Assembly (NCBI RefSeq): GCF_011045025.1
Contig: NZ_JAAKZX010000041.1
Location: 1-55,042, forward strand
DNA: 55,042 nt
Direction of reading: 5' to 3'
From: Streptomyces ureilyticus
Lineage (GTDB): Bacteria > Actinomycetota > Actinomycetes > Streptomycetales > Streptomycetaceae
The position numbers were made by a program, and so were the translations under genes. Shown piece after piece: positions 24,599 to 32,692 of the stretch; within the stretch, counting starts at the first letter, position 1; every line of letters starts with the position of its first letter. A model generated the notes under the pieces. That model was not told the DNA's origin, did not search any database, and saw only the letters and a list, made by a program, of their open reading frames with translations.

Positions 24599-24820
24599 AC
24601 GGTGCAGGCGGACATGAAGCGCAGCCAGCTCAAGCGCGTCCCGGACTTTCAGGCCCGCCACCAGGAGCCGGCGCACACGGCCCTGACCGCCCTCAAGGAC
24701 GCGGCGGTCAGCGGCGACAACGTCTTCGCCGTCCTCATGGACGCCGCCCGGGTCTGCTCGCTCCAGCAGATCACCGACGCCTTCTTCGAGGTCGGCGGCC
24801 AGTACCGCCGTAACGTCTGA
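24599..24820 (+). pseudogene. C-terminal fragment of a B12-dependent acyl-CoA mutase (IcmF-like)
   Basis: The frame ending at the stop 24818-24820 reads MKRSQLKRVPDFQARHQEPA and then SGDNVFAVLMDAARVCSLQQ and ITDAFFEVGGQYRRNV. This resembles the extreme C terminus of fused isobutyryl-CoA mutase/methylmalonyl-CoA mutase large subunits. About 70 residues survive, joined directly to the SDR fragment; the rest is lost. Confidence 0.6.
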
Positions 24821-24987
24821 AAGGTAGCCCATGGATTCCGTCACCCGCCCGGCCCGGCGTGGTCGGGCTGCGGCCTCATGGGGTCCGGTATCGCAGAAAG
24901 ATCGATGTAGGCGCGCAACCCACAGTTCCAACGATGTCAAACAGGAGCAATAAAGCAAAATGTAAATTTTTGCCCTATATTGCCAGC

Positions 24988-27189
24988 ATGGGGACGAATG
25001 TCGATGCCTTTCTTTGTGATCTTGCTCGGAGTCTCCGCCGACGAGCTGATCGAATGGCAGCCCAAGTGGTCGAGAGCAAGCGCATCCACACCCCGACCAT
25101 CTGGGAGTACGACGATTTGGCCGCTCTGGCGGCGCTGGAGGTGCACGAGCACGTCGCTCTGATGTTGGACGTGCTGGAGAGTGGTCGCGGTGTCGCGGAC
25201 GCGACCGTGCCGCCGACCGCCGTTGAGTTCGCCAGACGTGTCGCCGAGCGCGGGATTCCGATCAGCGAGCTCCTGCGCACCTATCGGGTCGCCCATGCCG
25301 GTGCTCTCCAGACGGCCCTGGAAGAGGTGGCCCGTCTCACCCGGGACGCGGAACTGCGCACCGCGGCGGGCGTTGCGTTGGTCCAGCTGACGTTCGACTA
25401 CGTGGACCGTGCATCGGAACAGGTCGTCGCGGTGTACCAGGAAGCGCGCGATCGCCGACTTCAGCGGCGTCTGCTCGTGATCAATGAGGCGAGCAGACGG
25501 ATAGGGGGCACTCTCGATGCCGTCCGAACGGCTCGCGAACTGGCAGAAGTGGGCGCCGACCAGCTTGCCGACCTGGTCACTGTCGACCTGCTTGACTCCG
25601 CGCTGCAGGAACAGATCCATGCCCACCCGGAGCCCGAAGCGTTTGTGCTGCATCGAGTTGCCCGGAAGTCCTCGTCCGGAGGGAGGCCGGATCCGCCTGC
25701 CGTGGGGACGGTCTATCGATTGCCTGATGGATCGGAGCCGGCGTGCGCGATGGCGCAGGGCCGGCCCGTGCGTTACGCCATGACCTCCTCCGATCTGCCG
25801 GAATGGGCTGCGAGGCCCTTTGCCGACAGTAACGACACGGGTACATCACGCATTCGCTCGATCCTCCTGGCGCCGCTATGGGCCCATGACGGTCCGCTGG
25901 GGCTGGCACAGTTCGTTCGCCATCAGACACATGCGCCCTTCGATGATGACGATCTGCTCCTCGCTCAGGAGATCGCATCCCGAGCTGCGGTCCACATCGA
26001 CAATGCGCGCCAGTTCGCCCGCGAGCGTTCGACCGCACTGACTCTCCAGCACAGCTTGCTGCCAAGGCGCGTGCCCCAGCACTCGGCTGTCGAGACCGCG
26101 GTCCGCTACCTTCCCTGTGAGGCCCGGGCCGAGGTGGGCGGCGACTGGTACGACGTCATTCCCCTGTCCGGAGGCCGTGTCGCCCTGGTCGTCGGGGACG
26201 TGGTCGGCCGTGGTCTGCGTGCCTCAGCCACCATGGGCCGACTGCGTACGGCCGTTCGTACCCTTGCGGACATCGATCTGATGCCGGACGAACTGCTCAC
26301 GCATCTCGACGACGTCGTCATTCGCCTGCAGAAGGAGGAGGAACAGGGCGCTGACGAGACCAGCGCCACATGCCTGTATGCGGTGTACGACCCTGTGTCC
26401 CGTGTGTGCTCCATGGCCAGTGCCGGGCACCTTGTACCCGCGGTGGTCACTCCTGCGGGTGTCTCCGACGGTCTCGCGGTCTCCCGTCGGGCGCACTTCC
26501 CGGAGCTGCGGGTCGGTCCGCCACTGGGACTGGGCGGTCTTCCCTTCGAGATGAGTCAATTCCAACTCCCAGAAGGCAGCTTGCTCGCTCTGTACACGGA
26601 TGGGCTCATCGAAAGCCGCACTCGTGACGTCGACACCGGCCTGGACCTGCTGCGTCACGTTCTCGAAGAGGCCTCAACGGAGCTGGAGGACACCTGTGAC
26701 CAGCTGCTGTCGGAGCTCAGGCCCGTAGGGTCACCCGACGACGTGGCACTTCTGGTCGCCCGCACCCGGGTGCTCGATGCCGATCATGTCCTCACGCTGG
26801 ACCTCCCCTCCGACCCGGAGATCGTCGCCCAGGCCCGTGCGTGCGCAGTCGGACAACTGACCTCCTGGGGTCTGGTCGAGATGGCGTTCGCAACCGAGCT
26901 CATCGTCAGCGAGCTGGTGACGAACGCGATCCGGTACGGACGGCCGCCCATTCAACTGCGACTGATCCTTGAGTCCACTCTCATAGTCGAGGTCTCCGAC
27001 TCCAGTAGCACAGCTCCGCACCTACGCCGGGCCCGTGTTTTCGACGAGGGCGGCCGCGGACTGCTCCTGGTCGCCAAGATCGCGGGTCATTGGGGCACGC
27101 GGCACACCCGCGAGGGCAAGGTCATCTGGGCCGAAACATCGCTTCTCACCGGGGATCGCTCCGCGGAGGCGGCAGCAGTCCGGGCATAG
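24988..27189 (+). CDS. RsbU-like PP2C phosphatase with GAF and HATPase domains
   Basis: A 733-residue signalling protein. Domains: N-terminal helical RsbR/PucR-type domain (about 1-165), a GAF sensor (about 170-350), a SpoIIE/PP2C phosphatase (about 365-590, with VGGDWYDVIPLSGGRVALVV and DVVGRGLRASATMGRLR), and a C-terminal HATPase anti-sigma-type domain (about 600-720, with SELVTNAIRYG and GGRGLLLVAKIAGHWG). Proteins of this build regulate anti-anti-sigma factors in Streptomyces. Start choice is uncertain: ATG 24988 fits the domain start and has a TATATT box seven bases upstream (possible leaderless transcript); ATG 24934 is the alternative. It is not obviously linked to catabolism. Confidence 0.85.
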   Translation: MGTNVDAFLCDLARSLRRRADRMAAQVVESKRIHTPTIWEYDDLAALAALEVHEHVALMLDVLESGRGVADATVPPTAVEFARRVAERGIPISELLRTYRVAHAGALQTALEEVARLTRDAELRTAAGVALVQLTFDYVDRASEQVVAVYQEARDRRLQRRLLVINEASRRIGGTLDAVRTARELAEVGADQLADLVTVDLLDSALQEQIHAHPEPEAFVLHRVARKSSSGGRPDPPAVGTVYRLPDGSEPACAMAQGRPVRYAMTSSDLPEWAARPFADSNDTGTSRIRSILLAPLWAHDGPLGLAQFVRHQTHAPFDDDDLLLAQEIASRAAVHIDNARQFARERSTALTLQHSLLPRRVPQHSAVETAVRYLPCEARAEVGGDWYDVIPLSGGRVALVVGDVVGRGLRASATMGRLRTAVRTLADIDLMPDELLTHLDDVVIRLQKEEEQGADETSATCLYAVYDPVSRVCSMASAGHLVPAVVTPAGVSDGLAVSRRAHFPELRVGPPLGLGGLPFEMSQFQLPEGSLLALYTDGLIESRTRDVDTGLDLLRHVLEEASTELEDTCDQLLSELRPVGSPDDVALLVARTRVLDADHVLTLDLPSDPEIVAQARACAVGQLTSWGLVEMAFATELIVSELVTNAIRYGRPPIQLRLILESTLIVEVSDSSSTAPHLRRARVFDEGGRGLLLVAKIAGHWGTRHTREGKVIWAETSLLTGDRSAEAAAVRA

Positions 27190-27334
27190 CTCAGGCTGCA
27201 CGGACTGCTCGGGGCAAGCCGTCCGGACTGCCGCCGGCGGAAGCGGACCCATCGTCGGCTCTCCTGCCGAGCACTGGGTCCCGATCGCTCCCGTACCGCA
27301 CCTCGAACTCCTGGGGCGGTACGGGAGGTGCTGA

Positions 27335-27574
27335 AGAACGATCTCCGGCTGGACGCTGCGCTGGTCGTTCATCCGCGGCCAGATGGTGACGAACATGTGT
27401 AACGCGACGAGCCGGCAGTCGGGCGCGGAGGTGAGCGCCACCGACGTCCCCAAGTCCGCCACGATCCCCGCCGGTGGCACGCAGGTGGTCGGGTTCCCCG
27501 GGAACAACCGGTTCGACAACCCCGACCCCACTGTCTTCTCCCTGAACGACCACTCCTGCCCAGTCCGACGATAA
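27335..27574 (+). pseudogene. Fragment of a family 2 carbohydrate-binding module
   Basis: The frame after a stop at 27332 reads ISGWTLRWSF, then GQMVTNMCNATSRQSGAEVS and VFSLNDHSCPVRR. The 'W-T-L-R-W-S-F ... G-Q-x-V-T-N-M' and final 'F-S-L-N...C' pattern is that of CBM2 domains of secreted cellulases and chitinases. Start, signal peptide and catalytic domain are missing, and the usual 'MWNA' reads MCNA. A dead remnant. Confidence 0.6.
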
Positions 27575-27591
27575 GTAACACTTGACTACTT
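27573..27591. promoter_or_regulatory. AT-rich dyad and possible promoter of the TetR/CocE pair
   Basis: AAGTA-N9-TACTT lies 22 bases before the GTG of the TetR gene, and a TTGACT hexamer (27582-27587) overlaps it. A weak -10 (CATGAT) lies 17 bases further. This is the usual place for TetR autoregulation, but no second copy supports the motif. Confidence 0.4.
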
Positions 27592-27612
27592 AGTAACAGG
27601 TGTGCATGATCT

Positions 27613-28193
27613 GTGCATGACCTGTACGAGGCCGAGCCCGCACGCGATCCGCGGGTGCGCCGCACCCGCGCCGCCGTGCTGCGGGCCTCGTTCTGGTCAG
27701 CGAGCGCGGCACGACGGCGGTCACGGTCTCCGAGATCGCCGAGGCGGCGGACGTAAGCCGCCGGGTCGTCTACCAGCACTTCGGCGACCTCGACACCGCG
27801 CTGCTGGAGGCAGGGCTTGATCTCGCGAGGCGTGAGCTGCTGCCGCTGCTCGGCGACACCGCAGAGCCGGCGGACGCGTGCGCCCACACCCTCGCCATGG
27901 CCCGGCACTTCGCCGGGCACCAGAAGTTCTACCGCGCCCTGCTGACCGGTTCCTGCGCGTTCGCCCTGAACCGCGGGCTGATCAGCCTGCTCCTGCCGAT
28001 CACCCGGCGAGTCATCGAGCGCATGCACGGCCACCGGCTCACGACCCAGGCCGCCGACGACCTCGCCGCCTTCGTCACCGGCGGAGCCGGCTCGTTCGTC
28101 ACGGCCTGGGTCATCGACGGCGCGCACGACCCGGAAACGTTCACCGACCGGCTGATGAACGTGATCGGCCGGTTCGCCGAGGAGGACCAATGA
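27613..28193 (+). pseudogene. TetR-family regulator, frameshifted
   Basis: From GTG 27613 the frame reads DLYEAEPARDPRVRRTRAAV; after about 27690 the similarity continues in another frame as LVSERGTTAVTVSEIAEAAD with HTH VSRRVVYQHFGDLDTALLEA, and ends ...NVIGRFAEEDQ. One base (probably G) is missing at the joint. The intact protein would be about 193 residues and is clearly similar to the TetR at 35552 along its length. It overlaps the CocE-type hydrolase start (ATGA). If the indel is a sequencing error the gene is functional. Confidence 0.8.
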
Positions 28194-29803
28194 TCAGCCG
28201 CCTGATCCTGCGCAAGCTCGAGCGCAAGCTCCAGCTCGACCCGCCGCTGACGCGGAGGATCACCGTCCAGCGGAACCTGCGCATCCCGATGCCGGACGGC
28301 GTCGAGCTGCTGGCGGACCGGTGGCTGCCGCGGTCCGGTGGCGACGGGCTGCCGACCGCGTTACTCCGCACCCCCTACGGCCGGGGCACGTACGGCGCGA
28401 TCCTGGCCAGGCCGCTGGCCGAGCGCGGATACCAGGTGGTGATCCAGAGTGTGCGCGGCGGGTTCGGCTCCGGTGGCACGTTGGACCCGATGCGCCAGGA
28501 ACGCGCGGACGGGCTCGCGACCCTCGACTGGCTGGTGGCGCAGCCGTGGTCCGATGCGATCGTGCTGTACGGCCCGAGCTACCTCGGATACGTCCAGTGG
28601 GCGGTCGCCGACCAGTTGCCGCCCCAGGTCAAGGCGATGATCCCGGTGGTGACGGAGTCCGCGCTGACGCTGGAGTCCCTGCGTCCCGGCGGCATGTCGC
28701 TGGAGGCGTCGTTCGAGTGGAGTGTGCTGATCGGCACCCAGGAACGTCCGCTCTCGGGGCTGCGCAAGATGTCGCAGGACAAGAAGACCGCGCGAGCACT
28801 GTGGACGCTTCCGCTGGCCGAGGCCGACATCGCCGCGTTCGGTGAGCGTTCCCCGTACTTCCAGGACACCCTCACCCACGACGCCACCTCCCCGCGGTGG
28901 GACGGGATCGACCACAGCCACCGGGTCGCCGACGTGACCGTGCCGGTCAGCTCGGTCGGCGGCTGGTACGACATCTTCCTGCCCGGCCAGCTGCGCGACT
29001 TCCAGGTGCTGCAGGAGAAGGGGCGTTCCGCACGGCTGACGGTCGGCCCGTGGACGCACGCGGAGTTCACCGGCACGCCGATCGAGGAGGCGGTGAACTT
29101 CGGTCTCGCCCACGCCCGCGGCGTCCAGCCGCCACACCGCGCGCCGGTCCGGCTGTACGTGATGGGCGAGGACGCGTGGCGCTCGTTCGACTCCTGGCCA
29201 CCGGCCGGGTACTCGCCACAGCGTTTCCACCTCGGTGCCGCGGGTGCGCTGACTTCGGAGCCACCTGCTGAGTCCTCAGTGGACACTTACCGCTACGACC
29301 CGGCCGACCCCACCCCGACGGCCGGCGGCGTGCGGCTGGCCGTGGGCGCCGCCGGACGGGCCGAGAACACCGAGCTCGAGGCCCGCCCGGACGTGCTCAC
29401 CTACACCACACCGGTACTCGACCAGGACGTCGAGGTCGTCGGTGAGGTCAGCGCCGAGATCTGGTTCTCCTGCAGCCTGCCGCACGCCGACGTGCTCGTG
29501 CGGCTCTGCGACGTCGACCAGGACGGCCGGTCGTGGAACGTGTGCGACGGCCTGGTGAGCCTTACCGACGCCGCCGAACCACAGGGCGTCTCCGTGACGT
29601 TGTGGCCGACGGCGTACCGCTTCCGGCGCGGGCATCGCATTCGCGTCCAGGTCGCCAGCGGCACTTTCCCGCGGTACACCCGCAATCCCGGCACCGGCGA
29701 GTCTCCAGCCACCGCCACCACGCTGCTCGCCGCCGACCAGACCGTCCACTTCGGGCCAGATCGGCCGTCCGCCATCACGCTTCCGGTCCTCGGGTCAGCC
29801 TGA
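28190..29803 (+). CDS. CocE/NonD-family alpha/beta hydrolase
   Basis: A 537-residue serine hydrolase of the cocaine esterase/X-Pro dipeptidyl-peptidase family: catalytic Ser130 in LYGPSYLGYVQW (GXSYXG motif), the SSVGGWYDIFLPGQL segment containing the likely acid Asp, WTHAEF with the likely His, and a C-terminal jelly-roll domain (about 330-537). GGAGG precedes ATG 28190, which overlaps the TetR stop. Such enzymes hydrolyse esters or amides of aromatic or acyl compounds. The pairing with TetR suggests substrate-induced expression. The substrate is unknown. Confidence 0.88.
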   Translation: MISRLILRKLERKLQLDPPLTRRITVQRNLRIPMPDGVELLADRWLPRSGGDGLPTALLRTPYGRGTYGAILARPLAERGYQVVIQSVRGGFGSGGTLDPMRQERADGLATLDWLVAQPWSDAIVLYGPSYLGYVQWAVADQLPPQVKAMIPVVTESALTLESLRPGGMSLEASFEWSVLIGTQERPLSGLRKMSQDKKTARALWTLPLAEADIAAFGERSPYFQDTLTHDATSPRWDGIDHSHRVADVTVPVSSVGGWYDIFLPGQLRDFQVLQEKGRSARLTVGPWTHAEFTGTPIEEAVNFGLAHARGVQPPHRAPVRLYVMGEDAWRSFDSWPPAGYSPQRFHLGAAGALTSEPPAESSVDTYRYDPADPTPTAGGVRLAVGAAGRAENTELEARPDVLTYTTPVLDQDVEVVGEVSAEIWFSCSLPHADVLVRLCDVDQDGRSWNVCDGLVSLTDAAEPQGVSVTLWPTAYRFRRGHRIRVQVASGTFPRYTRNPGTGESPATATTLLAADQTVHFGPDRPSAITLPVLGSA

Positions 29804-29939
29804 GGACAGCTGTCACGCGGTCCGGCACGGCGACACCGTCCGGACCGCGATGCCGGCCGACCGCGACAACGCCCAGGGCGCTGGGGCGACAGAGATTGTC
29901 AGTGCCCGGCGCCACGGTTTTCGAGTCACTGACCGAAAC

Positions 29940-30332
29940 GAGGGGATCGTCGTGGACAAAGTGACCAAGGCCGCCGACTCCTCGCAGGTCACCGCCGCGA
30001 CCAACCCTGTCGAGACAGGGACGATCAGCCGGGACGGCACCACGGTCATCGCCACCGTCAACTACAAGGTGGTGCACGACAAGCTCACCGACGCCACCAG
30101 GAACACGCTCCAGGAGGCAGCCCAGCAGGGCCGGGACGGGGGCCTGACGGTGGAGATCGGTGGCGATGCGCTGCACGAGTCGGCGTCCGACAAGGCGGTG
30201 GCGGTCAGCATCGCCATCGACGCGCTGGTGCTCCTGATAACGTCCGGTTCACTGGCCGCGGTCGGCATGCGGTCAACGCGGCCGTCGGCGTGGGACTGCC
30301 TCGGATCAGGGACGGCCCTTCAGCGCCTGTAG
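29940..30332 (+). pseudogene. Fragment of an MMPL/RND-type transporter
   Basis: The frame contains GTISRDGTTVIATVNYKVVH, LTDATRNTLQEAAQQGRDGG and LTVEIGGDALHE, followed by the start of a membrane helix (IAIDALVLLITSGSLAAVGM). This is the periplasmic loop and next helix of actinobacterial MMPL transporters. After about 30265 similarity (NAAVGVGL) moves to another frame and then ends. Several hundred residues on both sides are missing. Confidence 0.7.
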
Positions 30333-30728
30333 GCCGCGTCACAGGAGCGCGCTGATGCCGACGATGTGTCTGACCTGCGGCACCACCTGCACTGTGGCGG
30401 CCACGCGAAGACCGGGCACGGCGACGGAGTGTCTCGCCGCCATCCGTCGCGGCTAATCCTGCCGATCATCGACAGGAGATGAGCGGCCCCTCATTCGGCG
30501 ACGACACGGCCTGAACCGGATTGCCACCGTCGAGTCCCAGCCTCCCCTAGGTCCATGTCAGCTCCGTCGCCGTGACCGCCGGTCTCTCCGTTGTCCGGTC
30601 GAGGAGCCCGGGCACGCCAGAGCACATCTCTGTCTGGCGACGGCGCTGGTTGCAACAGGTGGAGACTTCCTTTGTACCCGGCGTCGGGTGGCCGGACGAG
30701 TGCGTTCGGGACCCCGCGGCGACGGGGA
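30333..30728. other. About 400 bp without a recognisable gene
   Basis: Between the transporter remnant and the amidohydrolase operon I see no coding pattern on either strand. The last 60 bases resemble part of the region before the deleted amidohydrolase copy at 24208, so the promoter of the operon probably lies at the right end. Confidence 0.6.
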
Positions 30729-30745
30729 GTTCTACTGCCCGGAAC
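30729..30745. promoter_or_regulatory. IclR-type operator candidate (one mismatch)
   Basis: GTTCT-ACTGCCC-GGAAC, identical to the site at 24150 and one base off the consensus, 43 bp before the amidohydrolase start. Confidence 0.55.
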
Positions 30746-30788
30746 CGCTTGTTGGCGTGGTGTCCGGGGGGGCGGGAACATAGCGGGC

Positions 30789-31826
30789 ATGCCTGATCTT
30801 CCGGCCGCTCACGGTCACCCGGTCGTCGATATCCACGCTCATTACTTCCCGTCCGCGCTGCGTCCGCCGACTCGGGTGGCTGACGATCCGCGTTGGCCGT
30901 TCCTGGCCATCGACGAGGGCGGCGGGGCGGGGCGGATCATGCGCGGCACCGAGGTCTTTCGGCGTGTGAAGCCCGCGCTGTGGGACATGCAGGCCCGGCT
31001 GGCCGAGCTGGATGCGGCAGGCGTCGACATGCAGGTGATCTCGCCGGTGCCGGTGACCTTGTCGATGTGGGCGGAGGGCAAGGACGCCGCGGAGTTCCTG
31101 CGCCGGCAGAACGACCTGTTCGCCGAGGCCGTGTCCGCGTCGGGGGGCCGGCTGCGCGGTCTGGGTGCCGTACCTCTGCAGGATGTCGACGCGGCCATCA
31201 CCGAAATGCTGCGCGTCAAGCAGGAGCTGCGGCTGGACGGAGTGGAGATCGGCACCCGCATCGGTGATCTGGAGCTGGATGCTCCGGTGCTCAGGCCGTT
31301 CTTCGCGGCGGCGCAGGAGGCGGGGGTGCCACTCTTCGTCCATCCTACGGACGTCGCGCACGCGGTACGCCGTGCGGAGCCGATGTACTCGTTCGGTGTC
31401 GGCATGCTGACGGACACCGCTCTGGCGGCGACCGCGCTGGTCTTCGGCGGGGTGCTGGAGGAGTTTCCGGAACTGCGGGTCGCCCTGGCACACGGTTGCG
31501 GCGCGTTCCCCTGGACGTATCCGCGTACGGCGTACGGGGACGCGCTCCTGCGGGGCGGCCCCGATCCCGAGCGCACCGCCCAACTCAACCGGCTGGTTGG
31601 CTCGTTGTGGGCGGACGCGTTGGTCTTCGACCCGGAGCATCTGCGACTGGTGGCCGAGCGTGTGGGTGCCGACCACCTGATGCTCGGCACCGATCATCCC
31701 TTCCTGACGGCACCGTTGGAGACCGCCCTGACCACCGTCACCGGGGCAGCCGAGCAGAACGTGCTCAGCGAGTCCGAGACGGCACGTGTCCTTGGCCGCA
31801 ACGCCCTCGAATTCCTGGGTCTGTGA
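30789..31826 (+). CDS. ACMSD-type amidohydrolase (probable decarboxylase)
   Basis: A 345-residue metal-dependent TIM-barrel protein of the amidohydrolase 2 family (ACMSD, gamma-resorcylate and 5-carboxyvanillate decarboxylases): metal-binding HxH in VVDIHAHYFP, VPLFVHPTDVAHA, LAHGCGAFPWTYPRT, and Asp of LMLGTDHPF. Members mostly remove CO2 from aromatic acids or ring-fission products. It begins the amidohydrolase-EtfB-EtfA unit. It is a paralogue of the ACMS decarboxylase in cluster B and of the deleted copy at 24208. ATG 30789 fits the family start. Substrate unknown. Confidence 0.85.
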   Translation: MPDLPAAHGHPVVDIHAHYFPSALRPPTRVADDPRWPFLAIDEGGGAGRIMRGTEVFRRVKPALWDMQARLAELDAAGVDMQVISPVPVTLSMWAEGKDAAEFLRRQNDLFAEAVSASGGRLRGLGAVPLQDVDAAITEMLRVKQELRLDGVEIGTRIGDLELDAPVLRPFFAAAQEAGVPLFVHPTDVAHAVRRAEPMYSFGVGMLTDTALAATALVFGGVLEEFPELRVALAHGCGAFPWTYPRTAYGDALLRGGPDPERTAQLNRLVGSLWADALVFDPEHLRLVAERVGADHLMLGTDHPFLTAPLETALTTVTGAAEQNVLSESETARVLGRNALEFLGL

Positions 31827-31874
31827 GCCCGATGCACCGCAGGCCGGAGACGACCGAGCAAGGAGAAAAAGCGC

Positions 31875-32660
31875 GTGAGCATGAAGATCCTCACCCTCGT
31901 GAAGTACGTGCCGGATGCGACGGGTGACCGGCGGTTCACCGAGGACATGACGACTGACCGGGACGCCGTGGACGGGCTTCTCTCGGAGCTCGACGAGTAC
32001 GCGGTGGAACAGGCACTGCAGATCTCCGAGTCGCACGGGGACGCCGAGGTCATTGTTGTCACGATGGGGCCGGCCGACGCCAAGGACGCGTTGCGCAAAG
32101 CCCTTTCCATGGGGGCGGACAGGGCCGTCCACACGGACGACGAAGACCTTCACGGCACCGACGTTTTCGGTACCTCGTCCGTCCTGGCCGAGCTCGTCCA
32201 GCACGTCGGCTTCGACCTGGTCGTCTGCGGTATGGCCTCGACCGACGGCGGCATGGGCGTCCTCCCGGCGCTGCTTGCCGAGCGGCTGGGCGTCCCCCAG
32301 GTCACTCTGCTCTCGGAGGTGGCCGTCGATGACGGCGTCGTCAGCGGTCTGCGGGACGGCGACACCGCTACGGAGCGGCTCCAGGCGGAGTTGCCGGCGG
32401 TGGTGTCGGTGACCGACCGCTCGGGCGAGGCTCGTTACCCCTCTTTCAAGGGCATCATGGCCGCCAAGAAGAAGCCGGTGGAGTACCTCGACCTGGACGA
32501 CCTCGGCATCGACGCCGCCACCGTGGGCCTGGCAGGCTCCTGGACGGCCGTCGACACCGCCACCGCCCGTCCGCCGCGGACCGCGGGGTCGGTCGTCAAG
32601 GACGACGGCGACGGAGGAACCCGCCTCGCGGAGTTTCTGGCGTCCCAGAAGTTCATCTGA
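31875..32660 (+). CDS. etfB: Electron transfer flavoprotein beta subunit
   Basis: Takes electrons from acyl-CoA dehydrogenases together with EtfA. The 261-residue protein has the family N terminus MKILTLVKYVPDATGD, the adenosine-binding DLVVCGMASTDGGMG and the recognition-type segment YPSFKGIMAAKKKPVEYL near the C terminus. GTG 31875 (with AAGGAG nine bases upstream) or ATG 31881 may be the start. A second etf set within a catabolic island suggests it serves the two acyl-CoA dehydrogenases at 16656-18992. Confidence 0.95.
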   Translation: MSMKILTLVKYVPDATGDRRFTEDMTTDRDAVDGLLSELDEYAVEQALQISESHGDAEVIVVTMGPADAKDALRKALSMGADRAVHTDDEDLHGTDVFGTSSVLAELVQHVGFDLVVCGMASTDGGMGVLPALLAERLGVPQVTLLSEVAVDDGVVSGLRDGDTATERLQAELPAVVSVTDRSGEARYPSFKGIMAAKKKPVEYLDLDDLGIDAATVGLAGSWTAVDTATARPPRTAGSVVKDDGDGGTRLAEFLASQKFI

Positions 32661-32692
32661 GCCGGCCCCACGAGATTCAGGAGAGTAGATCA

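Noticed and set aside
27474..27520. GTTCCCCGGGAAC near 27500 considered as another IclR-type site
   Set aside because: The half-sites are separated by three bases rather than seven, and it lies inside the CBM2 remnant.
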